Source: Bradyrhizobium uaiense (GTDB taxonomy: Bacteria; Pseudomonadota; Alphaproteobacteria; Rhizobiales; Xanthobacteraceae). From it: 32,817 nt of DNA. The DNA is taken from the NCBI RefSeq assembly GCF_010811875.1, contig NZ_VKHP01000088.1:1-32817 (forward strand), written 5' to 3'. Within the stretch, counting starts at the first letter, position 1. Each line of letters begins with the position of its first letter. The notes under the pieces are model-generated. The model was not told where the DNA came from, searched no databases, and was given only the letters and a program-made list of their open reading frames with translations. Positions 14,138-22,860 of the stretch are shown here, piece by piece. The translations under genes and the position numbers were made by a program.

Positions 14138-15619
14138 CTATGATTTCCTGGTGAGAAGACTGAAGCAGAACGCGCTGAGCGCGGTTGCGGTCAGATTGAA
14201 ATAAGTCGCGGTGCCAAGCGCGTGTCCAAAAAGGTCCGCCTTTCCAGCTACCGCTGCTTGCGCGCCTTGCAATTCACCGAAGAAGATCACGCCAACGATC
14301 GCGACACCGAATGCAGCGCCCAGTGTTTGCATCGTGCCGACCATGCCGGAGGCGAGGCCGGCCTGCGCTTCAGGGACGGTGGAGAGATTGGCGTTCAGCG
14401 CAAGAGGAATCGTCAATCCCTGTCCAAATCCGTTGAAAATCAACGATGTCACCAGAAGTGGTACGCTGGTCGGCGCGTTGAAGGCGACCAACACCGAGAG
14501 CGCAAGTCCCAAAAAGAAGATGCTTATGCCGAGAAGCAGGGATCTTTGACCCACACCACGAATGATGCGGGGGCTGAGGCGCGCGGCTGTAATGAACGCG
14601 AGCGCGGTCGGTGCAAATATCAGCCCTGCGATCAGCGGGGTATAACCAAGGCCCGTTTGGAGCAGCAGCGTCAGAGACAGAAAGAATGAACTTATCGAGG
14701 CAAAGAACAGAAATACGCCAATGACTCCCGCCAGGAGGCGGCGACTGGACAGCATTGTGATATCGAAGATGGGAACGCGGTCTTGGCGTACCAGTGAAGC
14801 TTCGAAACGTCCAAAGTAATAGAAGATCGGCAACGAGCTGAGAGGAAGGACGACGGACCACCAGGGCCAACCATGATCTTGCCCCTCAAGAAACGGCACG
14901 AACAGCACCAGCAGGGCCAAGGCCAGAATGACTGCACCCTTGACGTCCAGTTGCGCTGGGATCGGAGCTTTCGTTTCGATGATCCAAAGGTATCCGAGCA
15001 GTATGGTCGCGAGACCAACCGGTAGATTGATCAGGAAAACGAGCCGCCAGCCAAGGCCGAAGAGATCGTAGGTGACCAACAAGCCACCGCCCACTTGCGC
15101 GATCGGCGATGCCAGGCCCTGAACAATGCCCATAATGCTGAAGGCTTTCGGGCGAGCTTCACCTTCGAACAGCACGCGGATGGTCGCCAGGACTTGAGGC
15201 ATCAGGAGTGCGGCGCCAATGCCTTGAAGCGCCCTGGACGCAATAAGGAAGGCGGATGACGGCGCCAGACCGCACATGCCAGATGCAAGCGTGAAGACGC
15301 CCATGCCAATGAGAAAGATTCTCTTTCGTCCGTACAGGTCGCCCAGACGGGCGCAATTCATAAGAAAGACACCGTAAGCCGCGCTGTAGGCGACCATAAT
15401 GAGCTGCAAGTCGCCCGGACTCGCGTGAAGGTCACGCCGGATACGCTCCAAGGCGATGTTGACGATGAATAGATCAAGGGTCGTCATAAAGATTCCGCAC
15501 ACGAGGACGGATAGCGAATACCATCGGTCTCGCTCGGGTCTGGAGCGGGCCGCGGTCGACGCAATCGCGTCAGCAAGTGCGTGCGTTGGATCGGTAGCGG
15601 GAGACGAAGTGAGTTTCAT
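14138..15619 (-). CDS. MFS exporter, DHA2 (EmrB/QacA-like) family
   Basis: Start ATG 15619 is preceded by GAGAGGAAA. The 493-residue protein has the 14-helix length and motifs of DHA2 drug:proton antiporters: TLDLFIVNIALERI in helix 1, GDLYGRKRIFLIG (motif A, about residues 97-109), SRALQGIGAALLMP in the following helices, and GGGLLVTYD. It resides in the inner membrane and exports small molecules with proton influx. It is transcribed toward the ALDH/TPP/LodA-like operon and lies divergently from a GlxA/FtrA-type regulator that may control it. It could export the product of the neighbouring cluster or confer resistance to an unrelated compound. The family assignment is firm; the substrate is unknown. 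Confidence 0.88.
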   Translation of the reverse strand: MKLTSSPATDPTHALADAIASTAARSRPERDRWYSLSVLVCGIFMTTLDLFIVNIALERIRRDLHASPGDLQLIMVAYSAAYGVFLMNCARLGDLYGRKRIFLIGMGVFTLASGMCGLAPSSAFLIASRALQGIGAALLMPQVLATIRVLFEGEARPKAFSIMGIVQGLASPIAQVGGGLLVTYDLFGLGWRLVFLINLPVGLATILLGYLWIIETKAPIPAQLDVKGAVILALALLVLFVPFLEGQDHGWPWWSVVLPLSSLPIFYYFGRFEASLVRQDRVPIFDITMLSSRRLLAGVIGVFLFFASISSFFLSLTLLLQTGLGYTPLIAGLIFAPTALAFITAARLSPRIIRGVGQRSLLLGISIFFLGLALSVLVAFNAPTSVPLLVTSLIFNGFGQGLTIPLALNANLSTVPEAQAGLASGMVGTMQTLGAAFGVAIVGVIFFGELQGAQAAVAGKADLFGHALGTATYFNLTATALSAFCFSLLTRKS

Positions 15620-15899
15620 GGCTTTCCTCTCTTTAAACGCCTCGATCGTGTCCGAAGGGGGATTGGCTCAACGAGAATCCAGGCAAGCCCTTCCAGCATC
15701 AGCCGCATAGCGACCGACACGCCCCCGCGCCTCTCCTCAACCGCACCTAAACGGCCCTCTGCGAGCAACGTATCGTCCCGCCTGTGCTGACCCATTCATC
15801 TCGGCAAGTGATTGTTGCCCGATAGGCCGAGATTGACCACTGGCGCAGATGCCGATTATCGTGAAGATCGTGTCAACCAGACTTGCGGACAGAGCGGAT
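15620..15899. promoter_or_regulatory. Divergent promoter region between MFS exporter and AraC-type regulator
   Basis: These 280 bases separate oppositely oriented genes and must carry both promoters. I did not find a clear sigma-70 pair or a long palindrome. The regulator's binding site is likely here by analogy with other divergent regulator-exporter pairs. Confidence 0.4.
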
Positions 15900-16871
15900 A
15901 TGAGCGCCCCAAAGATCGCCATTTTGACCTACGACGGGGTCAATGCATTCGAGCTCGGAATTGCAATGGAGGTGTTCGGTTTATCCAACATGGGCCCGAA
16001 CTGGTACGACGTGGTCGTCTGTAGCGACAAGAAGCACAGCGCAAGGTCGAGTTCGTGCGGCGTGCAAATCGTCACGAATAGAGGGTTGGACGCCCTGGAC
16101 AAGGCCACAACAGTGATCGTGCCGGGTTGGCAGGATATTGACGCATTGCCGCCGAAGATCCTGCTCGACAGGCTGGAAGCCGCGCATGCGCGTGGCGCGC
16201 GGATCGCGACCATTTGCGCCGGTGTATTCGTGCTGGCTGCGACCGGCTTGCTGTCTGGACGGCGCGCGGCGGTGCATTGGGCTCAGGCAGAGGCGCTTGC
16301 CCAGAAATATCCCGATATTCTGGTGGATTCGAGCGTCCTGTATGTCGACGACAACGATATCTTGAGCTCAGCGGGCCGGGCCGCGGGCCTGGATCTGTGC
16401 ATCCACATCGTTGAACGCGATTTTGGCGCCCGCGTTGCGAATGAAGTCGCACGCCGGCTGGTCGTCCCCGCGCGCCGGGAGGGTGGACAAGCGCAATATA
16501 TTCCAAGAAAGGTGCTGCCTGTGCGCAATGCGATGGGGGGGCTGCTCGTCTGGATCAGGCAAAACCTCGACGAAGACTTGGCCATTGAGAAGCTTGCCGA
16601 GCGCGTACGCATGTCTCGGCGAACCTTCATTCGGAGGTTTATCGAAGCGACGGGGACCTCGCCCGGAGAATGGATTACGCAGGAACGCATGACACATGCG
16701 AGGATGCTCCTGGAAGATACGAGGACGCCGGTCGAGCAGGTCGCGGCGATGTCCGGGTTTGGCTCGGTCGACACGCTGCGTCATCATTTTCGCGCTCACC
16801 TGGCGACAAGTCCCGTGCGATACCGGACCTGTTTCCGGAAAGCTGTCCCGGAGAAACGCCGCAGACATTGA
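15900..16871 (+). CDS. GlxA/FtrA-family transcriptional regulator (PfpI-like domain plus AraC HTH)
   Basis: Start ATG 15900 gives 323 residues beginning MSAPKIAILTYDG; a start at 15849 would add 17. The N-terminal half (about 1-180) is a DJ-1/PfpI-type glutamine-amidotransferase-like domain: YDGVNAFELGIAMEVFGL, TTVIVPGWQ and the nucleophile-elbow region ATICAGVFVLAATGLL. The C-terminal hundred residues are an AraC double helix-turn-helix (LAIEKLAERVRMSRRTFIRRF, then TPVEQVAAMSGFGSVDTLRHHF). Proteins of this type are cytoplasmic activators responding to small molecules, often choline-, arginine- or drug-related. It probably regulates the divergent MFS exporter. No damage seen. Confidence 0.85.
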   Translation: MSAPKIAILTYDGVNAFELGIAMEVFGLSNMGPNWYDVVVCSDKKHSARSSSCGVQIVTNRGLDALDKATTVIVPGWQDIDALPPKILLDRLEAAHARGARIATICAGVFVLAATGLLSGRRAAVHWAQAEALAQKYPDILVDSSVLYVDDNDILSSAGRAAGLDLCIHIVERDFGARVANEVARRLVVPARREGGQAQYIPRKVLPVRNAMGGLLVWIRQNLDEDLAIEKLAERVRMSRRTFIRRFIEATGTSPGEWITQERMTHARMLLEDTRTPVEQVAAMSGFGSVDTLRHHFRAHLATSPVRYRTCFRKAVPEKRRRH

Positions 16872-16881
16872 CGTTGGCGAC

Positions 16882-16909
16882 GAGGCACTGGCCACGACGA
16901 CCAGGCCTC
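16882..16909 (+). terminator. Bulged hairpin after the AraC-type gene
   Basis: GAGGC-a-CTGG pairs with CCAG-GCCTC (nine pairs with one bulged A and a nine-base loop), starting 11 bases after the stop. There is no T run, so intrinsic termination is uncertain. Confidence 0.3.
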
Positions 16910-17136
16910 GCTATCCGCCGGGCGCCCCTGGCGGTATCACCAACAGTACATAAATGACCGACATCGCCGCCGCACGACCCTCGGCAACTTGCAACCAAGC
17001 GACCTCGTCCGGAGGGCTGAAGGCGCCAATCGAAACCGTCGCAAAGGGGAGGCTTGCCCGAGCTCAAGAGCGAACGAAAGAATCAATGCAATTGCGCCGC
17101 GCGCTATAGCCTTTATGAATTCTTTGCTCTAACCTC

Positions 17137-17148
17137 GTTGCCGGCAAC
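17137..17148. promoter_or_regulatory. Perfect 12-bp palindrome upstream of the TetR gene
   Basis: gttgccggcaac reads the same on both strands and ends 17 bases before the TetR start codon, the usual place for an autoregulatory operator. Its half-site differs from the palindrome at 13522. Confidence 0.45.
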
Positions 17149-17165
17149 CAATCCCATCTTCTCGA

Positions 17166-17735
17166 ATGCAATCAAAGAGAGAAAAAATTCTTGAAACGGC
17201 GATCCGGCTGTTTGAGCTGGAGGGCATCCAAGCCGTGGGCATTGAACGGATCATCGCCGAATCCGGCGTCACCAAGATGACGATGTACAATCAATTTGGA
17301 TCAAAGGAAGCTTTGATCGTCGAGGCGCTCGAGGAGTGCGGCCGCCGCTCGTTGCAATCTCTGAAAGCCTTCGTTGCCAGAAGCCGATCTCCGCGCGGCA
17401 AGATCAAGGCCATATTCCGCTGGCACGACGCCTGGTTCCATCGCGCCAACTTCGAAGGCTGCGTTTTCAACAACGTCGCCGGCGAGGTTCACGACAAGAA
17501 ATCGGAAGTCCGTCGCGTCGTACTCCGTTACAAGCGTGCCATGGAAAGCTATATCGCCTCCTTGTTGACCGAAGCGGGGGTCACCTCGCATGAGAAGCTG
17601 GCCGCGCAGATCATGCTTCTAATTGAAGGGGCCACGGTGATGGCCTATGTTGGCGGCAAACCTGATTCCGCCATCAAGGCATGGGCGGCATTCGAGCCGT
17701 TTCTCACCCCGCATACGATGTTCCAACCTGCATAA
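17166..17735 (+). CDS. TetR/AcrR-family transcriptional regulator
   Basis: The 189-residue protein has the standard N-terminal TetR helix-turn-helix: REKILETAIRLFELEGI, GIERIIAESGVTKMTMYNQF and GSKEALIVEAL (residues 5-55). A helical ligand-binding domain follows, with FEGCVFNNVAGE and a C-terminal dimer helix near LIEGATVMAYVGG. It is a cytoplasmic repressor, typically of an exporter or a nearby catabolic gene, released by a small ligand. A perfect palindrome lies just upstream of its start. The neighbours are an AraC regulator on one side and a convergent small membrane protein on the other, so its target is not obvious from context. Confidence 0.87.
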   Translation: MQSKREKILETAIRLFELEGIQAVGIERIIAESGVTKMTMYNQFGSKEALIVEALEECGRRSLQSLKAFVARSRSPRGKIKAIFRWHDAWFHRANFEGCVFNNVAGEVHDKKSEVRRVVLRYKRAMESYIASLLTEAGVTSHEKLAAQIMLLIEGATVMAYVGGKPDSAIKAWAAFEPFLTPHTMFQPA

Positions 17736-17777
17736 GATGGTAGACGGAAGGCCGGATCACGCTTTCTCCCGGTATCG

Positions 17778-18104
17778 TTATCCATCCATCGAAGCGGCGG
17801 AGATGTTATCGTTTGACGGTAGAAACACGTTGGTAATCAGCAAGCTCGCGCTCGCCACCGCGACACCGCACCAGAAGAGATCGGGTGAGTAGTGTTGGAT
17901 CCCGAAGAGATGCCGGCCTCCGCAAATCGCGCTTTGCAAGAGGCAGCTACCGGAGCTCAATGCGATGCACGGGAACGCCTCCTTGAAAGTGAGGCCGGTA
18001 TTGTCGATGACGCCCGGAAACAGCATTGCCCACCAGCCAATCGCCGCAATGATTGCTACCGCGCCAATCATCCGCAACCATCCGGCGACGATTCTGAGCG
18101 TCAT
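17778..18104 (-). CDS. Small integral membrane protein of unknown function
   Basis: The 108-residue product starts at ATG 18104 with only a weak AGG-type site. It has a hydrophobic segment at about 10-31 (IGAVAIIAAIGWWAMLF), a semi-hydrophobic Cys-containing middle (IALSSGSCLLQSAICGG, about 48-64) and another membrane segment at about 77-96 (FWCGVAVASASLLITNVFLP). I recognise no family. It faces the TetR gene tail-to-tail with a 42-base gap. Hydrophobic pattern and length suggest a real gene, though nothing points to its role. Confidence 0.6.
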   Translation of the reverse strand: MTLRIVAGWLRMIGAVAIIAAIGWWAMLFPGVIDNTGLTFKEAFPCIALSSGSCLLQSAICGGRHLFGIQHYSPDLFWCGVAVASASLLITNVFLPSNDNISAASMDG

Positions 18105-18319
18105 GGAATTGAGAACCTATCAGGTGGATTGCGCGCTTAGCATTCTCTGCGCGGCGCCGTAGCAAGGTCTACGCGAGGGCATATGAGACCGGCCTAGCCA
18201 GGATTTCTGCCGCCGCGGCAAACCATGCCATCGCTCCTTGCAGGTCGACTACATGTGTCGAAGATGTCTCGACCTTGTTTCCGAATGTCGTCAGCTGAGG
18301 CATCGCCACAGCTGATCGG
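18105..18319. other. Intergenic, nothing recognised
   Basis: These 215 bases lie between two minus-strand genes and hold no coding signal or clear repeat that I can see. Confidence 0.4.
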
Positions 18320-19348
18320 TCACGCAAATACATTGTAAGTGCGCTTCTTCGCCCAAGCCCTGGCGTCGACATTCTGTTTGAAGACCTTGATCAATTTGAG
18401 ATCCTCGATCTGCTCGACGATCTCACGTTCGAGAGCTTCACCGGCGGGATGGTGGTGATAGGCGAGTTGACCGAGAAGTTCTGCAAGCCTTTCTTCCGGT
18501 ACCGGCGGTTTGTACGTGTCCTCGTAGAACTTCGCGACTTCGGCTGGGTGGTCGGCGACATACTCATGGGCCTCGAGGATCGCCTCGACCACGGATCTGA
18601 CGACGCCCCTATCCTTCTGCAAGAAGGCCGAGTTGGCGCCGATGGTGCAACAGCTGATGTTGGCGTAGGGCCCGGTCTGATTGTTGGCAATTTCCGTGAG
18701 GTGGTCGTCCTTGATCCAACCAAATGTCTGCGGATCATAATGCGCGAGGGCATCGGCCTCGCCCTTCTGCACGGCGGCAGACAGCAGATTGCCGGGGAAC
18801 ACCCTCCAGGTGATCTCCGTCTCGGGATCGATGCCGAGCTTGATCAGACCGACCGCGAATATCTGCTGCGAGGCGCCGTTCAACTGACTGACTGCGATGG
18901 TCTTTCCCTTGAGGTCGGCGAGCTGTCCGATGCCGCTGCCGTGTCCAACCAGTAGACGCGTACACCCTGCGTGCGTACCCGAGATAAGCTTGACATCGAG
19001 ACCTTCGTCGAGCGGCTTCAGCCAGCCCAGGAGAAATCCCGCGGCGACGTCAACCTTGCCGGAGGCGATATAGGGGATCAGCGCGTTCTCGCCGCCGGCG
19101 AGAAAATCAACGAGCTCGACATCAATGCCGTGCTTTGCAAAGATTCCCTTTTGCGCGGCATAGCCGAGCGGGGCATAGCAGGCCGCCGGCTGCGCCCATC
19201 CCAGTCGCACCTTCTGCAAATCAGCTGAGCGGACGATGGCTGGCTTCGCGATGATCCCTAGCGAGCCAGCCAGCCCCAAAGCGCCTGCCCCTCCCAGAGC
19301 GGCACGGCGCGATAGTGAAATTCGTCTGGTCCCCGTATCGTTACCCAT
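18320..19348 (-). CDS. NitT/TauT-type ABC substrate-binding protein (orphan 1)
   Basis: ATG 19348 is chosen because it directly precedes a twin-arginine-like signal (SRRAALGGAGALGLAGSLGI); a longer frame to 19525 adds 59 residues with no export signal. The mature protein is a type II periplasmic binding protein of the taurine/nitrate/aliphatic-sulfonate group: VRLGWAQPAACYAPLGYAAQ, GIFAKHGIDVELVDF, LADLKGKTIAVSQLNG and GEADALAHYDPQ. It captures a small anionic compound for an ABC importer. It ends a minus-strand group with an amidohydrolase, a second binding protein and an MBL-fold hydrolase, but has no adjacent ATPase or permease; it might use the complete transporter at 24235-26918. The ligand is unknown. 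Confidence 0.82.
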   Translation of the reverse strand: MGNDTGTRRISLSRRAALGGAGALGLAGSLGIIAKPAIVRSADLQKVRLGWAQPAACYAPLGYAAQKGIFAKHGIDVELVDFLAGGENALIPYIASGKVDVAAGFLLGWLKPLDEGLDVKLISGTHAGCTRLLVGHGSGIGQLADLKGKTIAVSQLNGASQQIFAVGLIKLGIDPETEITWRVFPGNLLSAAVQKGEADALAHYDPQTFGWIKDDHLTEIANNQTGPYANISCCTIGANSAFLQKDRGVVRSVVEAILEAHEYVADHPAEVAKFYEDTYKPPVPEERLAELLGQLAYHHHPAGEALEREIVEQIEDLKLIKVFKQNVDARAWAKKRTYNVFA

Positions 19349-19578
19349 TGCCCCCGCTCTCCTATGCGAAACCACCTTGGTACCCAGTTGTCGCCGTTTG
19401 GCCAGAGGCAGGCATGACAGATACAATGAAGATCGTGCCAAACCGGTCGGACATCGAGGCGCCACCCGGCACTGAAATGGGTCCAGCTCCCACGCTCCCG
19501 CCGCAGCAGAGGTCCTGAACGACACCTTCCTGCAGGTGTTCGTAGGTCTAAGAAGAAGGCCCGGATCTATTGACCTGG

Positions 19579-20514
19579 TTATGCAACGTCCCCTCGGAAA
19601 CTTGAAACACCATACAGGATCTGAGCGGTAGCGCTGAATAATCGTTCTCTCACGTCCAGGTCGTTGGTGGCTTCTTCGACAATCCGAATGGCCTTTGACA
19701 CCACGGGCTCGGGAGTTCGCACGAATCTCCAGACCGGCGACCAGTCGGTTCCAAACAGCAGGCGCGTTGGGCCAATTGTCTGCAGGGCGCGCCTCGCGTG
19801 GGCCGATGATGATCCGGATATCTCCAGGTGGACGTTCTCGTTCCGCATTGCGACCGCCAGGCAGTTCTCGAAGCAGTGATCAATTCCCCTTCCCATCTTG
19901 GTTAGAATGATTGGAACGGAAGGATATCGGTTCGCCACCTCGTCGACCCATATGGGATCTCCGTAGAAGAGCCCGCCCGGAAGCTGCGTCCATGCCGTGG
20001 GGATCTGGACGCTCATCCCTCGACGTGCGAGCACGTCCATCATCGGAGCCAAATCGTCGGCAATGTCCTCAGGTTGAAGTGTGCGCGTCAGGCGCCGTAC
20101 GAATATTTCACCGGCGCCGATCATCCCAAGGTCCGAAATGCATCGCTCCAGCTCGCCAGCGACGGCCTTGGGAGACATCATTTTCTCTTCGTCGCGAGGA
20201 TCATCTACGGGCGTTGGCCAGGGCGTTGGTACGGCGATCGGGATCAGCCGGTCGGGGTAGCGGGCCGCGATCCTCGCCACGAAATCGTTGGTAATACCGG
20301 GACGGCCCTGGACAATCGCCCTGTCAATCCCGAACTTGTTCATATCGGCTATCAGCGTCTCGCCATTGTCGGCGGCTTCTTCGTGCACAAAGCGCTCATA
20401 TAACGCGCGATGTCGCGTTCGAAAGGCGACAACATCGGGAACTGTCGATAGAAATTGCCCCGCACTCTCAATCGACGGAAATGTACCCACGTGAACGTGG
20501 CTATCGATGATCAT
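19579..20514 (-). CDS. Amidohydrolase family protein (Amidohydro_2, TIM-barrel metal hydrolase)
   Basis: ATG 20514 has GGTGGG six bases upstream; an ATG six bases earlier lies against that site and is less likely. The 311-residue protein opens with IIDSHVHVG, the HxH metal motif on strand 1 (His6, His8). Later come IPTAWTQLPGG, ILTKMGRGIDH and the catalytic metal Asp in LLFGTDWSPVWR. This is the aminocarboxymuconate-decarboxylase/amidohydrolase-2 group, which carries out hydrolysis, hydration or decarboxylation of carboxylic compounds with one Zn or Mn. Flanked on both sides by substrate-binding proteins, it probably attacks the imported compound in the cytoplasm. The substrate cannot be named. 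Confidence 0.85.
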   Translation of the reverse strand: MIIDSHVHVGTFPSIESAGQFLSTVPDVVAFRTRHRALYERFVHEEAADNGETLIADMNKFGIDRAIVQGRPGITNDFVARIAARYPDRLIPIAVPTPWPTPVDDPRDEEKMMSPKAVAGELERCISDLGMIGAGEIFVRRLTRTLQPEDIADDLAPMMDVLARRGMSVQIPTAWTQLPGGLFYGDPIWVDEVANRYPSVPIILTKMGRGIDHCFENCLAVAMRNENVHLEISGSSSAHARRALQTIGPTRLLFGTDWSPVWRFVRTPEPVVSKAIRIVEEATNDLDVRERLFSATAQILYGVSSFRGDVA

Positions 20515-20615
20515 ATCCATCCCACCCGCACGACCCGGCGATGCTCATCCTGCGACGTGTTCGATTTTGGCGGCTCCCCAAGGGGCATCACGAAAGTCAC
20601 GGAAGGACACCGCGA

Positions 20616-21635
20616 TCATTCTCGCCAATCCCAGACAGCGTCGCGTATCCTGATCGCCTTTGGAATAAGGTTCAATTTGAACATCAGATCGGCTAGGGCC
20701 TGCTGCTTTTCGACGATGTCATCGGTCACAGGAGTGATGGCGTAGTTGGCACGCTCGGCCGCGAGACGCTGAACATCAAGCTCAATGCCGGTGATCTCGG
20801 CAAGCTGTCGGGCGATCTCATTGCGATGGCTCTGGGCCCAATTGCCGATTGGACGTAGCTGATGCAATACGTCCCGTACCGTCTCTGGATACGCGTTCGC
20901 GAACGAGCGACGAACGACGAGAAAGTTATAGGACTTGATGTCGGGGCCGAGGGCCGCGATCACCCGTCCATTGAGGTTTTTCTCCGCAAGCGCGAGATAA
21001 GGATCCCAAACGGTCCAGGCGCTGACATCACCACCCGCGAGAGCCCCGGGTGCATCAGAAGGCGCCAAGAAGACCGGACTGACATCCTCGTATCCAAGGC
21101 CAACCTTCGCGAGCGCCGCAACCAGGAAATAGTGCGAGCTGGTTCCCTTTGCGACCGCAACCTTTTTGCCCTTCAGACCACCGACATGGTCTATCCCCGA
21201 TGTCGGAAGCACCACGATTCCTTCACTGCCATCTCCGGCTGGCTGCGCGGCGATATACTGGAAATCGAAGCCCGCGGCTTGAGCGAAGATGGCCGGTGTA
21301 TTTCCCGAGGACGAAAAATCCATGCTGCCGACATTGACCGCCTCGAGCGCAGGGCTCCCGTATGAAAAAAGTTTCCAGGTCGCCACCACCCCGGTCGGCT
21401 GGAAGACTTTTTCGAGTACGCGCTGCTGCTGCGCGATAACCAGAATACCGCCGCGCTGGTATGCAAGGCGAATTTCCTTCGGTCGCGCCTCAGACCCTCC
21501 CACTGAGGGCTCGGCTCGCGCCTTCCCTGGGCCGCCAGCGAATGGCATGGAGAAGGCCGCCAAGCCCTGCAGCAAACGACGCCGCCCTAAGCGGACTCTC
21601 GCCGCGACCGATCCGGGCCGCCTTATCTCGGACAT
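20616..21635 (-). CDS. NitT/TauT-type ABC substrate-binding protein (orphan 2, SsuA-like)
   Basis: The 339-residue protein begins at ATG 21635 with a twin-arginine-like signal (GRRRLLQGLAAFSMPFAGG). The mature part resembles aliphatic-sulfonate binding proteins: IRLAYQRGGILVIAQQQ, LKGKKVAVAKGTSSHYFLVAAL, DAPGALAGGDVSAWTVWDPY and a C-terminal AIRIRDAVWDW. The Trp-x-x-Trp-Asp-Pro segment is typical of SsuA. It sits between the amidohydrolase and the MBL-fold hydrolase genes on the same strand. Like orphan 1 it lacks its own ATPase and permease. A sulfonate or similar organosulfur ligand is a reasonable guess given the thiazoline-hydrolase-type gene further along. Confidence 0.83.
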   Translation of the reverse strand: MSEIRRPGSVAARVRLGRRRLLQGLAAFSMPFAGGPGKARAEPSVGGSEARPKEIRLAYQRGGILVIAQQQRVLEKVFQPTGVVATWKLFSYGSPALEAVNVGSMDFSSSGNTPAIFAQAAGFDFQYIAAQPAGDGSEGIVVLPTSGIDHVGGLKGKKVAVAKGTSSHYFLVAALAKVGLGYEDVSPVFLAPSDAPGALAGGDVSAWTVWDPYLALAEKNLNGRVIAALGPDIKSYNFLVVRRSFANAYPETVRDVLHQLRPIGNWAQSHRNEIARQLAEITGIELDVQRLAAERANYAITPVTDDIVEKQQALADLMFKLNLIPKAIRIRDAVWDWRE

Positions 21636-21740
21636 GGCTCGCTCTGAATGGGCAATTGGATGGCGGTTTTGAACGGCAAAACACGACAGACCAACGTTGC
21701 AGATCGCAGCAATGTCACCTGCTCGATGCTGCCGCGAGGG

Positions 21741-22508
21741 TCACGCCGTCTGGCGAACTGGACTGAACTCAAGTATCTGCCCATCGTCAGGAATGCGGAG
21801 TTGCTCGGGAGAAATGCCGCGCGACTGCGCATGCTTGCGCAGATCGCCGCGGCTGACCGTTGCATGGTCCAGTGTATCGAGATGGGTCGCGACGACGACC
21901 GCATGAGGAGCGGCCTTGCACACCGCCACGGCCTGCTCGGCGTCCATGGCAATTGGATCGTTCTGCCAGAGGGCTCCGCAGGGATGAATGACGATGATGT
22001 CAGGATTGGTGGTACGGATCGTCTCTTCGACGGCCGGATAAAATACCGTGTCGCCGGACCAGTAAAAGGTTGGCTCACCTCGCGCTTCCAGGCTGAAGCC
22101 GATGACAGAGCCCATCTTCTCGACGACCGAGCCGAAGCCATGACGGCCCTCGCGCCGTGTCAGGTTGATACCTTCCCAATCAATCTGATCGAGCAGGGGC
22201 GTTACGTTTTCGAATCCAGACGTACGGATCTTGTCCTCGTCTCCTGGCTGGCAAATCAGCGGCAGATGCTTCGGTACAAGTGATTTCGCAACGGAATCAA
22301 AATGATCCGAATGCAGATGCGAAACGATGACAAGCTCGACGCCATCGAGGATCTCATCAGGGTCGACCGGCAGGTCGACGAGCGGGTTACGCGACCGCCC
22401 GGCATAGGACGACAGACTATGCTTGGGTGCGAAGAACGGATCGATCAAGATCGTTCGGCCAGCGACGTTCAACTTCAGGGTCGCGTTGCGTATCAGCCTT
22501 ACTTTCAT
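21741..22508 (-). CDS. MBL-fold metal-dependent hydrolase (UlaG-like)
   Basis: ATG 22508 is chosen because CAGGAG sits eight bases upstream; the frame extends to 22607 but with no good site. The 255-residue protein has the metallo-beta-lactamase fold signature HLHSDHFD (H64, H66, D68, H69), then the metal-bridging Asp in YWSGDTVFY and the last His in VVATHLDTLDH. The short strand pattern LIRNATLKLNVAGRTILIDPFF is that of UlaG/YtnP-like lactonases and phosphodiesterases. It likely hydrolyses a lactone or ester in the cytoplasm. It is the first gene of the minus-strand group with two binding proteins and the amidohydrolase, 352 bases from the LysR gene. Confidence 0.85.
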   Translation of the reverse strand: MKVRLIRNATLKLNVAGRTILIDPFFAPKHSLSSYAGRSRNPLVDLPVDPDEILDGVELVIVSHLHSDHFDSVAKSLVPKHLPLICQPGDEDKIRTSGFENVTPLLDQIDWEGINLTRREGRHGFGSVVEKMGSVIGFSLEARGEPTFYWSGDTVFYPAVEETIRTTNPDIIVIHPCGALWQNDPIAMDAEQAVAVCKAAPHAVVVATHLDTLDHATVSRGDLRKHAQSRGISPEQLRIPDDGQILEFSPVRQTA

Positions 22509-22860
22509 CGATTTGCTCCTGTTGGGGTCGACCGACGTTACCTTTGCCAAAGCGACGGCACCGATTTGAAAGCGTCGCGAATGCTGATCGAGCGACGAGG
22601 TTTCCAAATCGACCGAACGGAGCTTGAATTGTGGCCGAGCGTGTCAGGCTTGGCCACCGGCGCGAATGACAGTTATCGTGAATAACGTGCCAAAAGAGGC
22701 ACACATCGCGATTTCAGCATCGCCGCAAGGCGGAGATCGGCATCCTTTGATTCGGTGGCACCTCGCGACTGATTGCGACTGCGACGCTTGTTCAATCAGA
22801 CGTGCGATCGGAGCGATCGTTATCTATCATTCTTTAAGGGCAACAAAACTCTTACCGAGC
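22509..22860. other. 352-bp intergenic region upstream of the MBL-fold gene
   Basis: No real gene is seen. It should contain the promoter of the MBL/binding-protein/amidohydrolase group and possibly the LysR target. I found no clean T-N11-A palindrome by eye. Confidence 0.4.

Noticed and set aside
13767..14204. 145-residue plus-strand frame upstream of the exporter gene end
   Set aside because: Arg-rich, no ribosome binding site, no family pattern, and it overlaps the exporter C-terminus.
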